Shown: positions 8,706 to 19,100 of the stretch, in pieces
Layout: each line of letters starts with the position of its first letter
Position numbering within the stretch: the first letter of the stretch is position 1
Source: Micromonospora sp. ATCC 39149
GTDB taxonomy: Bacteria > Actinomycetota > Actinomycetes > Mycobacteriales > Micromonosporaceae
DNA: 64,000 bases
Reading direction: 5' to 3'
Assembly: GCF_000158815.1 (NCBI RefSeq)
Contig: NZ_GG657738.1
Coordinates: 6,274,576-6,338,575, forward strand
The notes under the pieces: model-generated
What the model saw: the letters and a program-made list of their open reading frames with translations, nothing else
Told to the model about the DNA's origin: nothing
Databases searched by the model: none
Position numbers and translations under genes: made by a program

Positions 8706-9709
8706 TCCTCGGGGCAGGTGAGGTCCGTGCCGTCCTCGACGGGGCCGAGCGCGAGGTGGTGGCCGCGGTGGACTCGGCGTACCGGTCGCATGCGTTGGGC
8801 CGTACGCAGGTACCGCAGTCGGTGTTCCTCCGCTTCCCGAACGCAGACCGCGAGCGGATCATCGCGCTACCGGCCTTTCTGGGTGGTGCGACGCCGACCT
8901 GCGGGGTGAAGTGGGTGTCGTCCTTCCCCGACAACCTCAGGCGGGGTATGCACCGGGCATCGGCCGTGATGATCCTGAATTCGGTACACACCGGTGTGCC
9001 GGAGGCGATCCTCGAAGCGTCGGCGATCTCGGCTGGACGTACGGCCGCGAGCGCCGCCCTGGCGGCGTCCACGCTCTCCTCGTCCAGCCCGGAAACTGCA
9101 GTGACGCTGGTCGGCTGCGGTCCGATCAACTTCGAGGTGCTGAGGTATCTGCAGACCGTGCTGCCGACGGTGGACACGGTGACGTTGTACGACCTGAGCG
9201 CCGAGCGGGCGCAGTCCTTCGCCGCCGAGGCGCGGTCGGTCTGGCCGACGTTGCAGGTCGACGTGGCCGAGAGCGCGGCCGACGCCCTGGCCCGCCACAA
9301 GCTGGTGTGCCTGGCGACGACGGCGAGCGCCCCGCACCTGGGTACCGAGCACTGCCGCCCGGGAACGTTGGTGCTGCACCTGTCGTTGCGCGACCTCACC
9401 ACCGACTCCATCCATTCCAGCGTGAACATCGTCGACGACGCCGACCACGTGTGCCGGGCAGCGACGTCCTTGGATCTGGCTCAACAGGAAGCCGGCCACC
9501 GCGACTTCATCTCCTCCTCGCTGGGCCACATCCTGGTGGCCGGTGAGCGGTACGTCAGGAGCGACGACGCCGTGACGGTGTTCTCTCCGTTCGGCCTCGG
9601 CTGCCTGGATCTGGCGGTGGCCGACGTGGTCCGGCATGCGGCGTCGGCCCGCGGTCTGGGCACCACATTGGATGACTTCCTACCGACGAAGCAGCAGGTG
9701 TTCGCATGA
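8699..9709 (+). CDS. SbnB-like ornithine cyclodeaminase homologue (Dap synthesis)
   Basis: This 336-aa member of the ornithine cyclodeaminase/mu-crystallin family has the dinucleotide-binding GCGPINFEVLRYL segment near residue 140 and WVSSFPDN near residue 70, as in SbnB. Known role: NAD-dependent oxidation and hydrolysis of N-(2-amino-2-carboxyethyl)-L-glutamate to L-Dap plus 2-oxoglutarate. Together with the preceding gene it should supply Dap. I chose GTG at 8699, overlapping the SbnA stop; the adjacent TTG or an upstream ATG at 8669 are alternatives. It overlaps the NRPS start by ATGA. Confidence 0.88.
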   Translation: MLILGAGEVRAVLDGAEREVVAAVDSAYRSHALGRTQVPQSVFLRFPNADRERIIALPAFLGGATPTCGVKWVSSFPDNLRRGMHRASAVMILNSVHTGVPEAILEASAISAGRTAASAALAASTLSSSSPETAVTLVGCGPINFEVLRYLQTVLPTVDTVTLYDLSAERAQSFAAEARSVWPTLQVDVAESAADALARHKLVCLATTASAPHLGTEHCRPGTLVLHLSLRDLTTDSIHSSVNIVDDADHVCRAATSLDLAQQEAGHRDFISSSLGHILVAGERYVRSDDAVTVFSPFGLGCLDLAVADVVRHAASARGLGTTLDDFLPTKQQVFA

Positions 9710-12700
9710 CTGACATCCTCGAAACCGGCAACCAGTGCCGACTGTCGTTCGAGCAGGAGCAGCTGTGGTTCCTCGACCAGGTCCGGTCCGGCGCGCAGGA
9801 GTACCTGTTGCACTGGGGATTCCGTCTGCGCGGGCCGCTGGACCGGGAAGCACTGACCGCCGCCTTCACTGAGATCGTCGGCCGGCACGAGATTCTGCGT
9901 ACCCGCTATGCGACGGTTGACGGACAGCCGGTGCAGATCATCGACGAGCCGGCGCCGGCCGAAATCACGGTGGTGGACCTCAGCGGGTACCCGGCGGGTG
10001 AACAGGACCAACGGGTACGGGAGATCGGCGAGGTCGCGGTGACCACGCCGATCGATCTGCGCGAAGCCGCGCCCTGGCGGCTGACAGTCGTCCAGCTTTC
10101 GCCCAGCGACGCCATCCTGATGATCGTGGTGCACCACATCGCCTTCGACGGCCCGTCGCTGGGCATCCTGGCCAGGGAGTTGGGCGTGCTCTACGCGACT
10201 TACGCCCCGGGCGAGGAGCCGCCGCTGGAGCCGCTGGAGCCGTTGGAGCTCCAGTACGCCGACTTCGCCGACTGGCAGCGGACCCGCTGGAGCGCGGACG
10301 ACGCGGCGCTCGTCCGGCAACTGGACTACTGGCGCGAGCGACTGGCCGGGCTGAAGCCGCTGGAGCTGCCCACAGACCGGCAGCGCCCGGCCGTCTGGGA
10401 GCCGGCCGGCGACGTGGTGGCGTTCGCTGTGCCGGCGCCGCTGGCGGCGCGAATCATCGCCGTGGGACGCGCCGCCCGGGTGACCCCGTTCATGGTGTTC
10501 CTGGCCGCCTACCAGCTCTTGGTCAGCCGCTACGCGAACCAGCTCGACTTCGGTGTCGGGGTGTCGACCAGTGGGCGGAACCGGGTCGAGCTGGAGCCGG
10601 TGATCGGATCGCTCGCCCAGACGGTGGTGCTGCGTACCGACCTGTCCGGCGATCCTACCTTCGTCGAGCTGCTCGCCCGCGTCCGCGAAACGGCCCTGGA
10701 CGCCTTCGAACACAAGGACGTGCCTCTGCAACGCCTGGCCGCCGAACTGGCGCCGGACCGCGACCTTTCCCGCAACCCGCTATTCCAGGTCGGGTTCGCG
10801 GTCCTGAACGGCCAGGGGGAGCCGCTGCGCCTGCCCGGGATCGAGGTCGACTGGGTGCCGACCCCCGTGCTCAGCGCCACCTTCGACACGTCGCTGCAGA
10901 TGGCCGAGGAGCCGGACGGATCGTGGATCGCCCGGATGACCTATCCAACCGCGCTCTTCGACCGGGCCCGGGTCCAGCGGATGGCCGACAACTACCTGAC
11001 GCTCCTGGAGAACCTCGCGGCGGCGCCGGAGAAGCCGCTGCGCGATGTGCCGACCGTGACGACCGCGGAACAGGAGCGGCTGCTCGGCTGGAACCCCACG
11101 GCGCGCGAGGCGACCGACGCGCTGCTGCCGGACCTGGTCCGGGCGCAGGCCGAGGCCACGCCGGACGCGGTGGCCGTGGTCAGCGGTGAAGTCCAGCTGA
11201 CCTACGCCGAGCTGATGTCCAGGGCGGACAGTGTGGCCGGCTTCCTGCGCACCCGCGGAGTCGGCGCTGAAACCGCCGTCGGCGTCGCCATGCACCGCGG
11301 TACCGATGTCGTGGTCGCACTGCTCGGGACGCTCACCGCCGGCGCGGTCTACGTCCCGCTCGCACCCGACCTGCCAGCCGATCGGCTGGAGTTCATGATC
11401 GACAACGCCGGCATCGAACTGGTGCTCACCGAGGCGGCGCTGCGACAGCGGACACCGCAGCGCACACCGGTGGTGGTGCTCGACGAGCAGTGGGACGACA
11501 TCGTCCGCGCCGCGCCGCCGCCTCCGGTGGCGCTCGACGCCGCGAACGCCGCCTACGTCATGTACACGTCCGGATCCACCGGTCGCCCCAAGGGGGTCGT
11601 GATCACCCACGGCGGGATCCGGAACCGGGTGCTGTGGGCGGTGGACCAGCACCAGCTCACCAGCACCGACCGCGTACTGCAGAAGACGACCATCGGGTTC
11701 GACGCCTCGGTGTGGGAGTTCCTGGCGCCGTTGGTGTCCGGCGGCTGTGTGGTGATGGCACCGCAGGACGCGCACCGCGACACCGCCGTGATGGTCGGTG
11801 CCCTCGCGGCGTACCGGATCACCGTGGTGCAACTCGTCCCGTCCGTGCTGCGTACCGTGGTCGACGAGCCGGAGTTGGCCGCCTGCAAAGCATTGCGGCT
11901 GGTGTGCTCCGCCGGCGAGCCGCTGCCGGCCGACCTGTGCGAGCGACTGCTCGGCGTGCTGGAGGTGGAGCTGTACAACACCTACGGCCCGACCGAGTGT
12001 TCTATCGACTCGACCGCACGGCGCTACGAGCGCGGCGAGACGGAGGGTACGGTCCCGATCGGTGCCGCGCTGCCCGGCGTGGACGTGTACGTGGTGGACT
12101 CCGCCGACCGGCTCGCGCCGATCGGTGTACCCGGCGAGTTGTGTGTCGGCGGCGTCGGCCTCGCCCGCGGTTATGCCGGGCGCGGCGACCTCACCGCCGA
12201 GCGGTTCACCCCGAACCCCTTCGCCACCCGGCCGGGTCAGCGGTGGTACCGCACCGGAGACCTCGCCAGGTGGCGTGCCGACGGGACCCTGGAGTTCGTC
12301 GGCCGCCTCGACGCGCAGGTCAAGGTGCGGGGCGTGCGCGTCGAACCCGGTGAGGTGGAGGCAGCGCTCCGGGCGCATCCGTCGGTCGCGGCGGCCGTGG
12401 TCACCTCCTATCGATCCGCCACCGGCGATCTGGAACTCGCGGGTTACGTGGTGCCGGTCGCAGGGGCGACGGTGGAGCCCGACGAGTTGTCCAGGTTCCT
12501 CGGCACCCGGCTGCCCGCCGCGATGGTTCCCGCCGGCATCATCCCGCTGGTCGAGCTCCCGTCGCTGCCCAACGGAAAGGTCGACCGGTCGGCGCTGCCG
12601 GCCCCCGACAGCCGGCCACGCGACGACGACCCCGGTCACGTCGCGCCACGGACGGAGACCGAGCGGGCGGTCGCCACGGTCATGGGCGAGCTGATCGGGG

Positions 12701-15700
12701 TTGAGCGGGTCGGCGTGAAGGACGACTTCTTCACGTTGGGTGGGCATTCGCTGCTGGCGATCCGGCTCGCACATCGGCTGCGCCGCAGGTTCGGGCTGGA
12801 GCTGACGGTGGCCACCCTGTTCGAGGGACGGACCGTGGAGCGGGTCGCCGCGGCGATCGACGCGGGCACGACGCTCGACAGCGAGCCGCAGATCGTGCCC
12901 GTACCCCGCAACGGCGTCCTGCCGACCTCGTTCGGCCAGCAACGACTGTGGTTCCTGGACCAGCTCGAACCGGGCAGCGCGGAATACCTGATCCCGATGG
13001 TGTACCACCTCACCGGAACGCTGGACACCACGGCGCTGCGTCATGCGGTGGAGCAGGTCAGCGCCCGGCACGAGGTGCTGCGCACCCGCTACGTCGGCGA
13101 CGGCGGTATCCCGTTGCAGATCGTGGACCCCGCCGGCCCGGTGGTCTTCGACGTGGTGGACCTGACCGGCGCCGTGGATGCCGCCCCGCGCGCCAAGGCG
13201 ATCATCGACGCGGCGAGCGCCCGGCCGTTCGACCTCACCCAGGAGCGCCCGCTGCGGGTCACGGTCGTGCACACGGCGACCGACGAACACCTGGTCGCGA
13301 TCACCCTGCACCACATCGCCTTCGACAACTGGTCGCTGGGCATCTTCCTGCGCGAGCTGAACGAGGCGTACGCGGCAGACCTCGTCGGTACCCCGTGGCC
13401 GACGCAGCCGCTTCCGGTGCAGTACGCCGACTTCGCCGCCTGGCAACGCGACCGGCTGGCCGACGGCACCATCGGCAACCAACTCGAGTACTGGCGAACC
13501 CGGCTCGCCGGGCTCGTGCCGGTCGAGCTGACCCCCGACCGGCCCCGCCAGCCCGGGCGTGACCTACGCGGCGACCTGCTGATCGTCGATGTTCCGCAGG
13601 CCGCCGGCGCGGCGGTACGCGAGCTGGGCAACCGAACCGGCGCCACGTTCTTCATGGTGCTGCTGGCCGCGTTCGACGTGCTGCTGAGCCGATACACCGG
13701 CCGCACCGACATCGCGATCGGCACCCCGGTCGCCGCCCGGACGCGGCCGGAGAGCGCGGACCTGATCGGCTTCTTCGTCAACAACCTCGTGGTCCGGGCC
13801 GACCTGGGCGGGGACCCGACCTTCATCGAACTGATCGACCGGGTCCGCCGGACCACCCTGGAGGCGTTCGCCAACCAGGACGTGCCGTTCGAACACCTCG
13901 TCGACGCCCTGCAACCGGACCGTGACCTGTCCCGCAACCCGCTGTTCCAGATCATGTTCGAGGTGCAGCACACCACCGGTACCTCGGAGGCCACCCTCGC
14001 CGGGTGCGCCGCGGCCGGCCTGGGTAGCGGCGTGTCGGTGGCGAAGTTCGACCTCACCCTGTCCGTGATGGAGCAGCCGGACGGGCGGCTGGAATGCTGG
14101 TTCGAGTACGCCACGGCGCTGTTCGACCGCTCGACGATCGAACGCCTCGCCCGCCAGTACCTACGCCTCCTGGGCAGCGTGAGCGCAGACCCGCACGCCC
14201 GGGTCAGCGAGCTCGATCTGCTGTCGGCCGACGAACGCCACGCGGTCGTGCACCAGTGGCCGGACCCCGACGCGGACCGGCTGGACCTGCTCGACCCGCC
14301 CGGCGAACGGCACATCGCGGTACCGGAGCTGTTCGAACGGTGGGCGGCCCGGACCCCGGACGCGACCGCGGTGGTGTTCGGTGATGAGCGGCTCGGTTTC
14401 GCCGAGCTCAACGCGCGGGTCAACGAGCTTGCGCACCATCTCCGTTCGATGGGCGTCGGCCCGGAGGTCGTCGTCGGCTCGTGCCTTGAGCGCGGGTTCG
14501 AGCCGGTCGTGGTACTGCTGGCGGTGCTCAAGGCCGGCGGGGTGTACGCGCCGTTCGACCCGGAACATCCGCCGGAGCGCCTGCGCTACATGCTCGCCGA
14601 CGCCGGCGCGCACCTGGTGGTGACCACAGGCAAGTTCGCCGACCGGTTCGCCGGGCACGAGCGCCCGGTGCTGGTCGTCGACGACGAGGACCGGGTCAGT
14701 GGACGGCCGTCGGTCAACCCGACACCGGTGACCGTTCCGGACAACCTCGCGTACATCATCTACACGTCCGGGTCGACCGGCCGCCCGAAGGGCGTGATGA
14801 TCTCGCACCGGTCGTACGCGCACCACTGCCGGGTGATCGCCGACTACTACGGCATTCACCCCGGCGAGCGGGTCGTCCTGCTCTCGGCGCTCACCTTCGA
14901 CGTCGCCATGGATCAGATCGCCGCCACCCTGACCGCCGGCGCCACGCTCGTGGTGAGTGACCCGGTCTTCTGGACGCCGAGCGAGCTGCCGCCCAAGCTG
15001 GAGCACTACGGCGTGACGATCATGGAGATCACCCCGGCCTACTACCGGGAGATGCTGGAGTCCGGCGTGGACCGGCTCGCCGGGATGAAGCTCATGAACG
15101 TGGGCTCGGACGTGGTGACCGTCGCCGATGCCCAACGGTGGGCGGCGACCGGTCTGCCCGGCCGGTTCCTCTGCAACTACGGGCCGACCGAGGCGAGCGT
15201 CACCTGCATGCTCAACCCGGTCTCGGGCGACCCCGCCGGCGAGCGCAGCACCGCCACCCTGCACATCGGCCGCGCGGTCGCCGGTACCCGGGTGTACGTG
15301 CTCGACGCGGGGATGCGTCCGCTTCCGATCGGGGTCCCCGGCGAACTGTGCATCGGCGGCGTGCGCCTCGCCCGCGGCTATCACGACCGGCCCGCGCTGA
15401 CCGCGGAGCGGTTCGTGCCCGACCCGTTCGGGACCGAACCGGGAGCGCGCCTCTACCGCAGCGGTGACCTGGTCCGGCACCGGCCGGACGGTACGGTCGA
15501 GTTCCTCGGCCGCCTCGACACCCAGGTGAAGATCCGTGGTTTCCGGATCGAACTCGCCGAGATCGAAGCCGTGTTGGCCAAGCACCCCGCGGTGTCCGCG
15601 GCTGCCGTCGTCGCGAAGGACGTCGGGCCCGGCGACAAGCGGCTCGTCGCCTACCTGGAGTGGCCCCATGACACCGGACCCGACATCGACGAGCTGCGGG

Positions 15701-16146
15701 CATACCTACGGGAGTCGCTGCCCTCGTACATGATCCCGTCGGCCTGGGTCACCGTCGCGGCCCTGCCGCTGTCACCGAGCAAGAAGGTCAACCGGGCGGC
15801 GCTGCCGGATCCGACACCGTCTCAGCTCGACGGTGCCCGCGGGTACGTGGCACCGCGGGACCCGGCGGAGGAGACGATCGCCGGGATCTGGTCCGACATT
15901 CTCGGCGTCGACCGCATCGGCGTCGACGACGACTTCTTCGGACTCGGCGGGCACTCGCTGCTGGCCACTCGGGTCCTGGCCCGGCTGCGGGCGGCCCTTG
16001 CCGTCGAGGTCCCGCTGCGTTGCCTGTTCGAGGCGACCACCGTGGCGGAGCTGGCGGTGGTGGTGACCGACCTGATCGCGGCGGAGCTCGACGAACTGAC
16101 CGACGCCCAGATGAGCGAGCTGCTTTCCCGGGAAGGTGCCCTGTGA
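9706..16146 (+). CDS. dimodular NRPS: C1-A1-PCP1-C2-A2-PCP2
   Basis: 2146 aa. C1 (about 12-440) has HHIAFDG at 143-149; A1 (about 470-960) has YTSGSTGRPKG near 620; PCP1 has GGHSLLA with the phosphopantetheine Ser near 1015. C2 carries HHIAFDN at about 1202, with Asn replacing Gly after the catalytic-site Asp; A2 has YTSGSTGRPKG near 1685; PCP2 Ser is near 2084. Hand-read pockets: A1 D-A-W-Q-C-A-T-I-D-K, close to Gln-type codes (DAWQ....ID), which would suit the Gln isostere ureidoalanine. A2 D-V-D-E-N-G-N-V-T-K, whose two acidic side chains (positions 239 and 278) fit a basic residue such as Dab. There is no loading module: the first domain is C, so an acyl or aminoacyl donor must come from a separate carrier. 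No epimerisation domain is visible. Overlaps both neighbours by 4 nt. Confidence 0.95.
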   Translation: MTDILETGNQCRLSFEQEQLWFLDQVRSGAQEYLLHWGFRLRGPLDREALTAAFTEIVGRHEILRTRYATVDGQPVQIIDEPAPAEITVVDLSGYPAGEQDQRVREIGEVAVTTPIDLREAAPWRLTVVQLSPSDAILMIVVHHIAFDGPSLGILARELGVLYATYAPGEEPPLEPLEPLELQYADFADWQRTRWSADDAALVRQLDYWRERLAGLKPLELPTDRQRPAVWEPAGDVVAFAVPAPLAARIIAVGRAARVTPFMVFLAAYQLLVSRYANQLDFGVGVSTSGRNRVELEPVIGSLAQTVVLRTDLSGDPTFVELLARVRETALDAFEHKDVPLQRLAAELAPDRDLSRNPLFQVGFAVLNGQGEPLRLPGIEVDWVPTPVLSATFDTSLQMAEEPDGSWIARMTYPTALFDRARVQRMADNYLTLLENLAAAPEKPLRDVPTVTTAEQERLLGWNPTAREATDALLPDLVRAQAEATPDAVAVVSGEVQLTYAELMSRADSVAGFLRTRGVGAETAVGVAMHRGTDVVVALLGTLTAGAVYVPLAPDLPADRLEFMIDNAGIELVLTEAALRQRTPQRTPVVVLDEQWDDIVRAAPPPPVALDAANAAYVMYTSGSTGRPKGVVITHGGIRNRVLWAVDQHQLTSTDRVLQKTTIGFDASVWEFLAPLVSGGCVVMAPQDAHRDTAVMVGALAAYRITVVQLVPSVLRTVVDEPELAACKALRLVCSAGEPLPADLCERLLGVLEVELYNTYGPTECSIDSTARRYERGETEGTVPIGAALPGVDVYVVDSADRLAPIGVPGELCVGGVGLARGYAGRGDLTAERFTPNPFATRPGQRWYRTGDLARWRADGTLEFVGRLDAQVKVRGVRVEPGEVEAALRAHPSVAAAVVTSYRSATGDLELAGYVVPVAGATVEPDELSRFLGTRLPAAMVPAGIIPLVELPSLPNGKVDRSALPAPDSRPRDDDPGHVAPRTETERAVATVMGELIGVERVGVKDDFFTLGGHSLLAIRLAHRLRRRFGLELTVATLFEGRTVERVAAAIDAGTTLDSEPQIVPVPRNGVLPTSFGQQRLWFLDQLEPGSAEYLIPMVYHLTGTLDTTALRHAVEQVSARHEVLRTRYVGDGGIPLQIVDPAGPVVFDVVDLTGAVDAAPRAKAIIDAASARPFDLTQERPLRVTVVHTATDEHLVAITLHHIAFDNWSLGIFLRELNEAYAADLVGTPWPTQPLPVQYADFAAWQRDRLADGTIGNQLEYWRTRLAGLVPVELTPDRPRQPGRDLRGDLLIVDVPQAAGAAVRELGNRTGATFFMVLLAAFDVLLSRYTGRTDIAIGTPVAARTRPESADLIGFFVNNLVVRADLGGDPTFIELIDRVRRTTLEAFANQDVPFEHLVDALQPDRDLSRNPLFQIMFEVQHTTGTSEATLAGCAAAGLGSGVSVAKFDLTLSVMEQPDGRLECWFEYATALFDRSTIERLARQYLRLLGSVSADPHARVSELDLLSADERHAVVHQWPDPDADRLDLLDPPGERHIAVPELFERWAARTPDATAVVFGDERLGFAELNARVNELAHHLRSMGVGPEVVVGSCLERGFEPVVVLLAVLKAGGVYAPFDPEHPPERLRYMLADAGAHLVVTTGKFADRFAGHERPVLVVDDEDRVSGRPSVNPTPVTVPDNLAYIIYTSGSTGRPKGVMISHRSYAHHCRVIADYYGIHPGERVVLLSALTFDVAMDQIAATLTAGATLVVSDPVFWTPSELPPKLEHYGVTIMEITPAYYREMLESGVDRLAGMKLMNVGSDVVTVADAQRWAATGLPGRFLCNYGPTEASVTCMLNPVSGDPAGERSTATLHIGRAVAGTRVYVLDAGMRPLPIGVPGELCIGGVRLARGYHDRPALTAERFVPDPFGTEPGARLYRSGDLVRHRPDGTVEFLGRLDTQVKIRGFRIELAEIEAVLAKHPAVSAAAVVAKDVGPGDKRLVAYLEWPHDTGPDIDELRAYLRESLPSYMIPSAWVTVAALPLSPSKKVNRAALPDPTPSQLDGARGYVAPRDPAEETIAGIWSDILGVDRIGVDDDFFGLGGHSLLATRVLARLRAALAVEVPLRCLFEATTVAELAVVVTDLIAAELDELTDAQMSELLSREGAL

Positions 16147-19100
16147 CTGAGACAATCGATCGAGCCGGTCTGCGCGCGGAGTTGCTTCGGCGCAGGCTCG
16201 TAGGTGCCGCGGCCGCCGCGCCGGACGGAGGAATGACCCGGGTACCGCGCGAGACGCCGCTCGCGTTGTCGTTCGCGCAGCGCCGGCTGTGGATTCTCGA
16301 CCAGGTCCGTCCGGGCGGCACGGAGTATCTGGCCAGCGCCGGCCTTCGACTCTTCGGGCCGCTGGAGCCCGACGCGCTGCGGGCGGCGCTGGACGGGATC
16401 GTGGCGAGGCACGAGGTGCTGCGCACCCGCTATGTGGTGCTCGACGGTGAACCGGCCCAGGTGATCGACCCTCCGCAGCCGGCCACGCTGCACGAGGTGG
16501 ACCTGCGTGGCCTCGACCCCGCCGCACAGGACGAGCGGATCGCCGGCTGGATGACCCACGACCGGGAACCCGTCGACCTCGCGACCGGGCCGGTGCTGAC
16601 CGGAACCCTCGCGCGGCTGGCCGACGAGGAGCACGCGCTGGTCGTGACAATGCACCACATCGCCTTCGATGGCTGGTCCGAGCAGGTGCTGTGGCGTGAG
16701 CTCGACCGGTTGTACACCGCGGCGCTGACCGGCGGACCATCCCCGCTGGCGCCACTGCCGGTGCAGTACGCGGACTTCGCCGCGTGGCAGCGCGGCGTGA
16801 TGTCCGGCGCCAAGCTGGATCGCCAGCTCGACTACTGGCGGCAGGCGCTGGCCGGCGCCACGGCGGTGGAACTGCCGCTCGATCGGCCGCGCCCGCAGGT
16901 CCGGGACAGCGCCTGCGACCTGGTCCCGTTCGCGGTGCCCGCCCCGGACGCCCGAGCCCTGCACGAGCTCGCCCGCCAGGCCGGTGCGACGCCGTTCATG
17001 GTGCTGATCACCGTGTACGCGATCATGCTCGGCCGGTTCGCCCGGAGCAACGACATCACAGTCGGCACCCCGGTGGCCTGTCGCGACCGGGCCGAAGTGC
17101 AGGACCTGATCGGGCTGTTCCTCAACACGCTGGTGCTGCGCACCGACCTGTCCGGCGACCCGTCCTTCCTCGAGGTGCTCCGGCGGGTGAAGGAGACGGC
17201 GCTCGGCGCCTACGCCCACCAGGAACTCCCGTTCGAACGGCTGGTGGACGAGCTGGCCCCCGTACGCGACGCGTCCCGGACCCCGCTGTTCTCGACCATG
17301 TTCCTGTGGGCCAGCGGGGACTCCGAGGTCCGCCGCGTCGGCGGGCTTCGCGCCGAGGAGCTGCCGGTCGGCGAGAGCGACGCCAAGTTCGACCTGACCC
17401 TGGTGGTCGTCGACCAGCCCGACGGCACACTCACCGGTTTCCTGAACTACGCCACCGCGCTGTTCGACCGGGACACCGTCGAGCGGTTCGCCACCCATTT
17501 CGCCGCGCTCATCGGCAACATCGCGCGCAAGCCGGACGCACCGATCAGCCGGCTGGTCGAGTCCCCGCCAGCGGAACGGCAGCTGGTGGTGCGGAAGTGG
17601 AACGAGACCGAGGTGGCGTACCCGACCGGCACGCTGCCGGAGCTGTTCGCGCGGCAGGTGGCCCGCACCCCGGACGCCGTTGCCGTCCGCTTCGAGGGCG
17701 AGGACGTCTCCTACGCCGAGTTGGACCGGCGAGCCGACCGACTGGCGCGGTACCTGGTCGATGCGGGTGTCGGGCCGGAGTCGATCGTCGGTGTGCGTCG
17801 CCGGCGCGGCATCGAGCTGGTGGTGGCCCTGCTGGGGATCCAGAAGGCCGGCGGCGCCTACCTGCCGCTGGACCCGGACCATCCGGCCGAGCGCCGCGAC
17901 TACATGCAGGCCGACGCCGGTGCCACGATCGTGCTCACCGACACCGAACCGGTCATCTCCGACAGCGGGCCGGCACCGACGGGGGCGGTCGTGGCAGGGC
18001 CGGACCACCCGGCGTACGTGATCTACACGTCCGGTTCGACCGGCCGGCCCAAGGGCGTCGTGGTGACGCACCGCGCGATCGTCAACCGGCTGCGCTGGAT
18101 GCAGGACGCCTACCGGCTGGACGCCTCCGACCGGGTGCTGCAGAAGACCCCGTACAGCTTCGACGTCTCGGTGTGGGAGTTCTTCTGGCCGCTGATCACC
18201 GGGGCCACGCTGGTGATCGCCCGTCCCGACGGCCACCGCGACCCGCACTACCTCGCCGAACTGATCGCCACCGAGCAGGTCACCACCCTGCATTTCGTAC
18301 CATCCATGCTTCGGGTGTTCCTGGCCGAATCGTTCGGGCCGTTGCCGTCGGTGCGCCGGATGATCTGCAGCGGTGAGGCCCTGCCCGCCGACCTGGTCGC
18401 CGCCGTCGACGAGCGGATCGGGTGCGAGCTGCACAACCTCTACGGGCCGACCGAGGCTGCCGTCGACGTCACCGCGGTGCGGTGCGTGCCCCGGACGCCG
18501 GTCACGATCGGACGACCGATCGCCAACACGCGCACCTACATCGTCGACGACGCCCTGCGACCGGTCCCGATCGGAGTGCCGGGTGAGCTGCTGCTGGGCG
18601 GCGTGCAACTGGCCCGCGGGTACCTTGACCGCCCGGGGCTCACGGCGCAGCGGTTCGTTCCCGACCCGTTCGAGGAGTCCGGCGGTGGGCGGCTGTACCG
18701 CACCGGTGACCTCGCGAGGTACCTGCCGGACGGCCGGATCGACTACCTCGGCCGGCTCGACGACCAGGTGAAGATCCGTGGGCATCGCGTCGAGCTCGGC
18801 GAGATCGAGGCGGTGGCGGCCGAGCACCCGAGCGTGTCCGCGGTCGCCGTCACGGTGCACGACGGCCAGCTCGTCGGCTACCTCGTCGCCCGGGACACGG
18901 GCGCCGACATCGATGTGAGCGACGTGGCGACGTTCCTGCGTGGTCGACTGCCCGAGGCGATGATCCCGAGCCACTGGCAGCTGCTCCCCGCGCTGCCCCT
19001 GACCACCAGCGGAAAGACCGACCGCCGCGCGTTGCCGGCCCCGACGCCTGGCCGCGTCTGGGCGGCCGGAGCGTACGTCGCCCCCCGCACCGAGGCCGAA

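Noticed and set aside
4228..9709. A viomycin/capreomycin-type (tuberactinomycin) cluster
   Set aside because: Dap genes and a VioL-like enzyme are shared, but VioC/VioD-type capreomycidine genes, the VioJ-like desaturase and the VioF/VioI/VioG NRPS layout are absent.
10780..13482. 900-codon - strand open frame
   Set aside because: Antisense shadow of the first NRPS; no recognisable domain or ribosome site.
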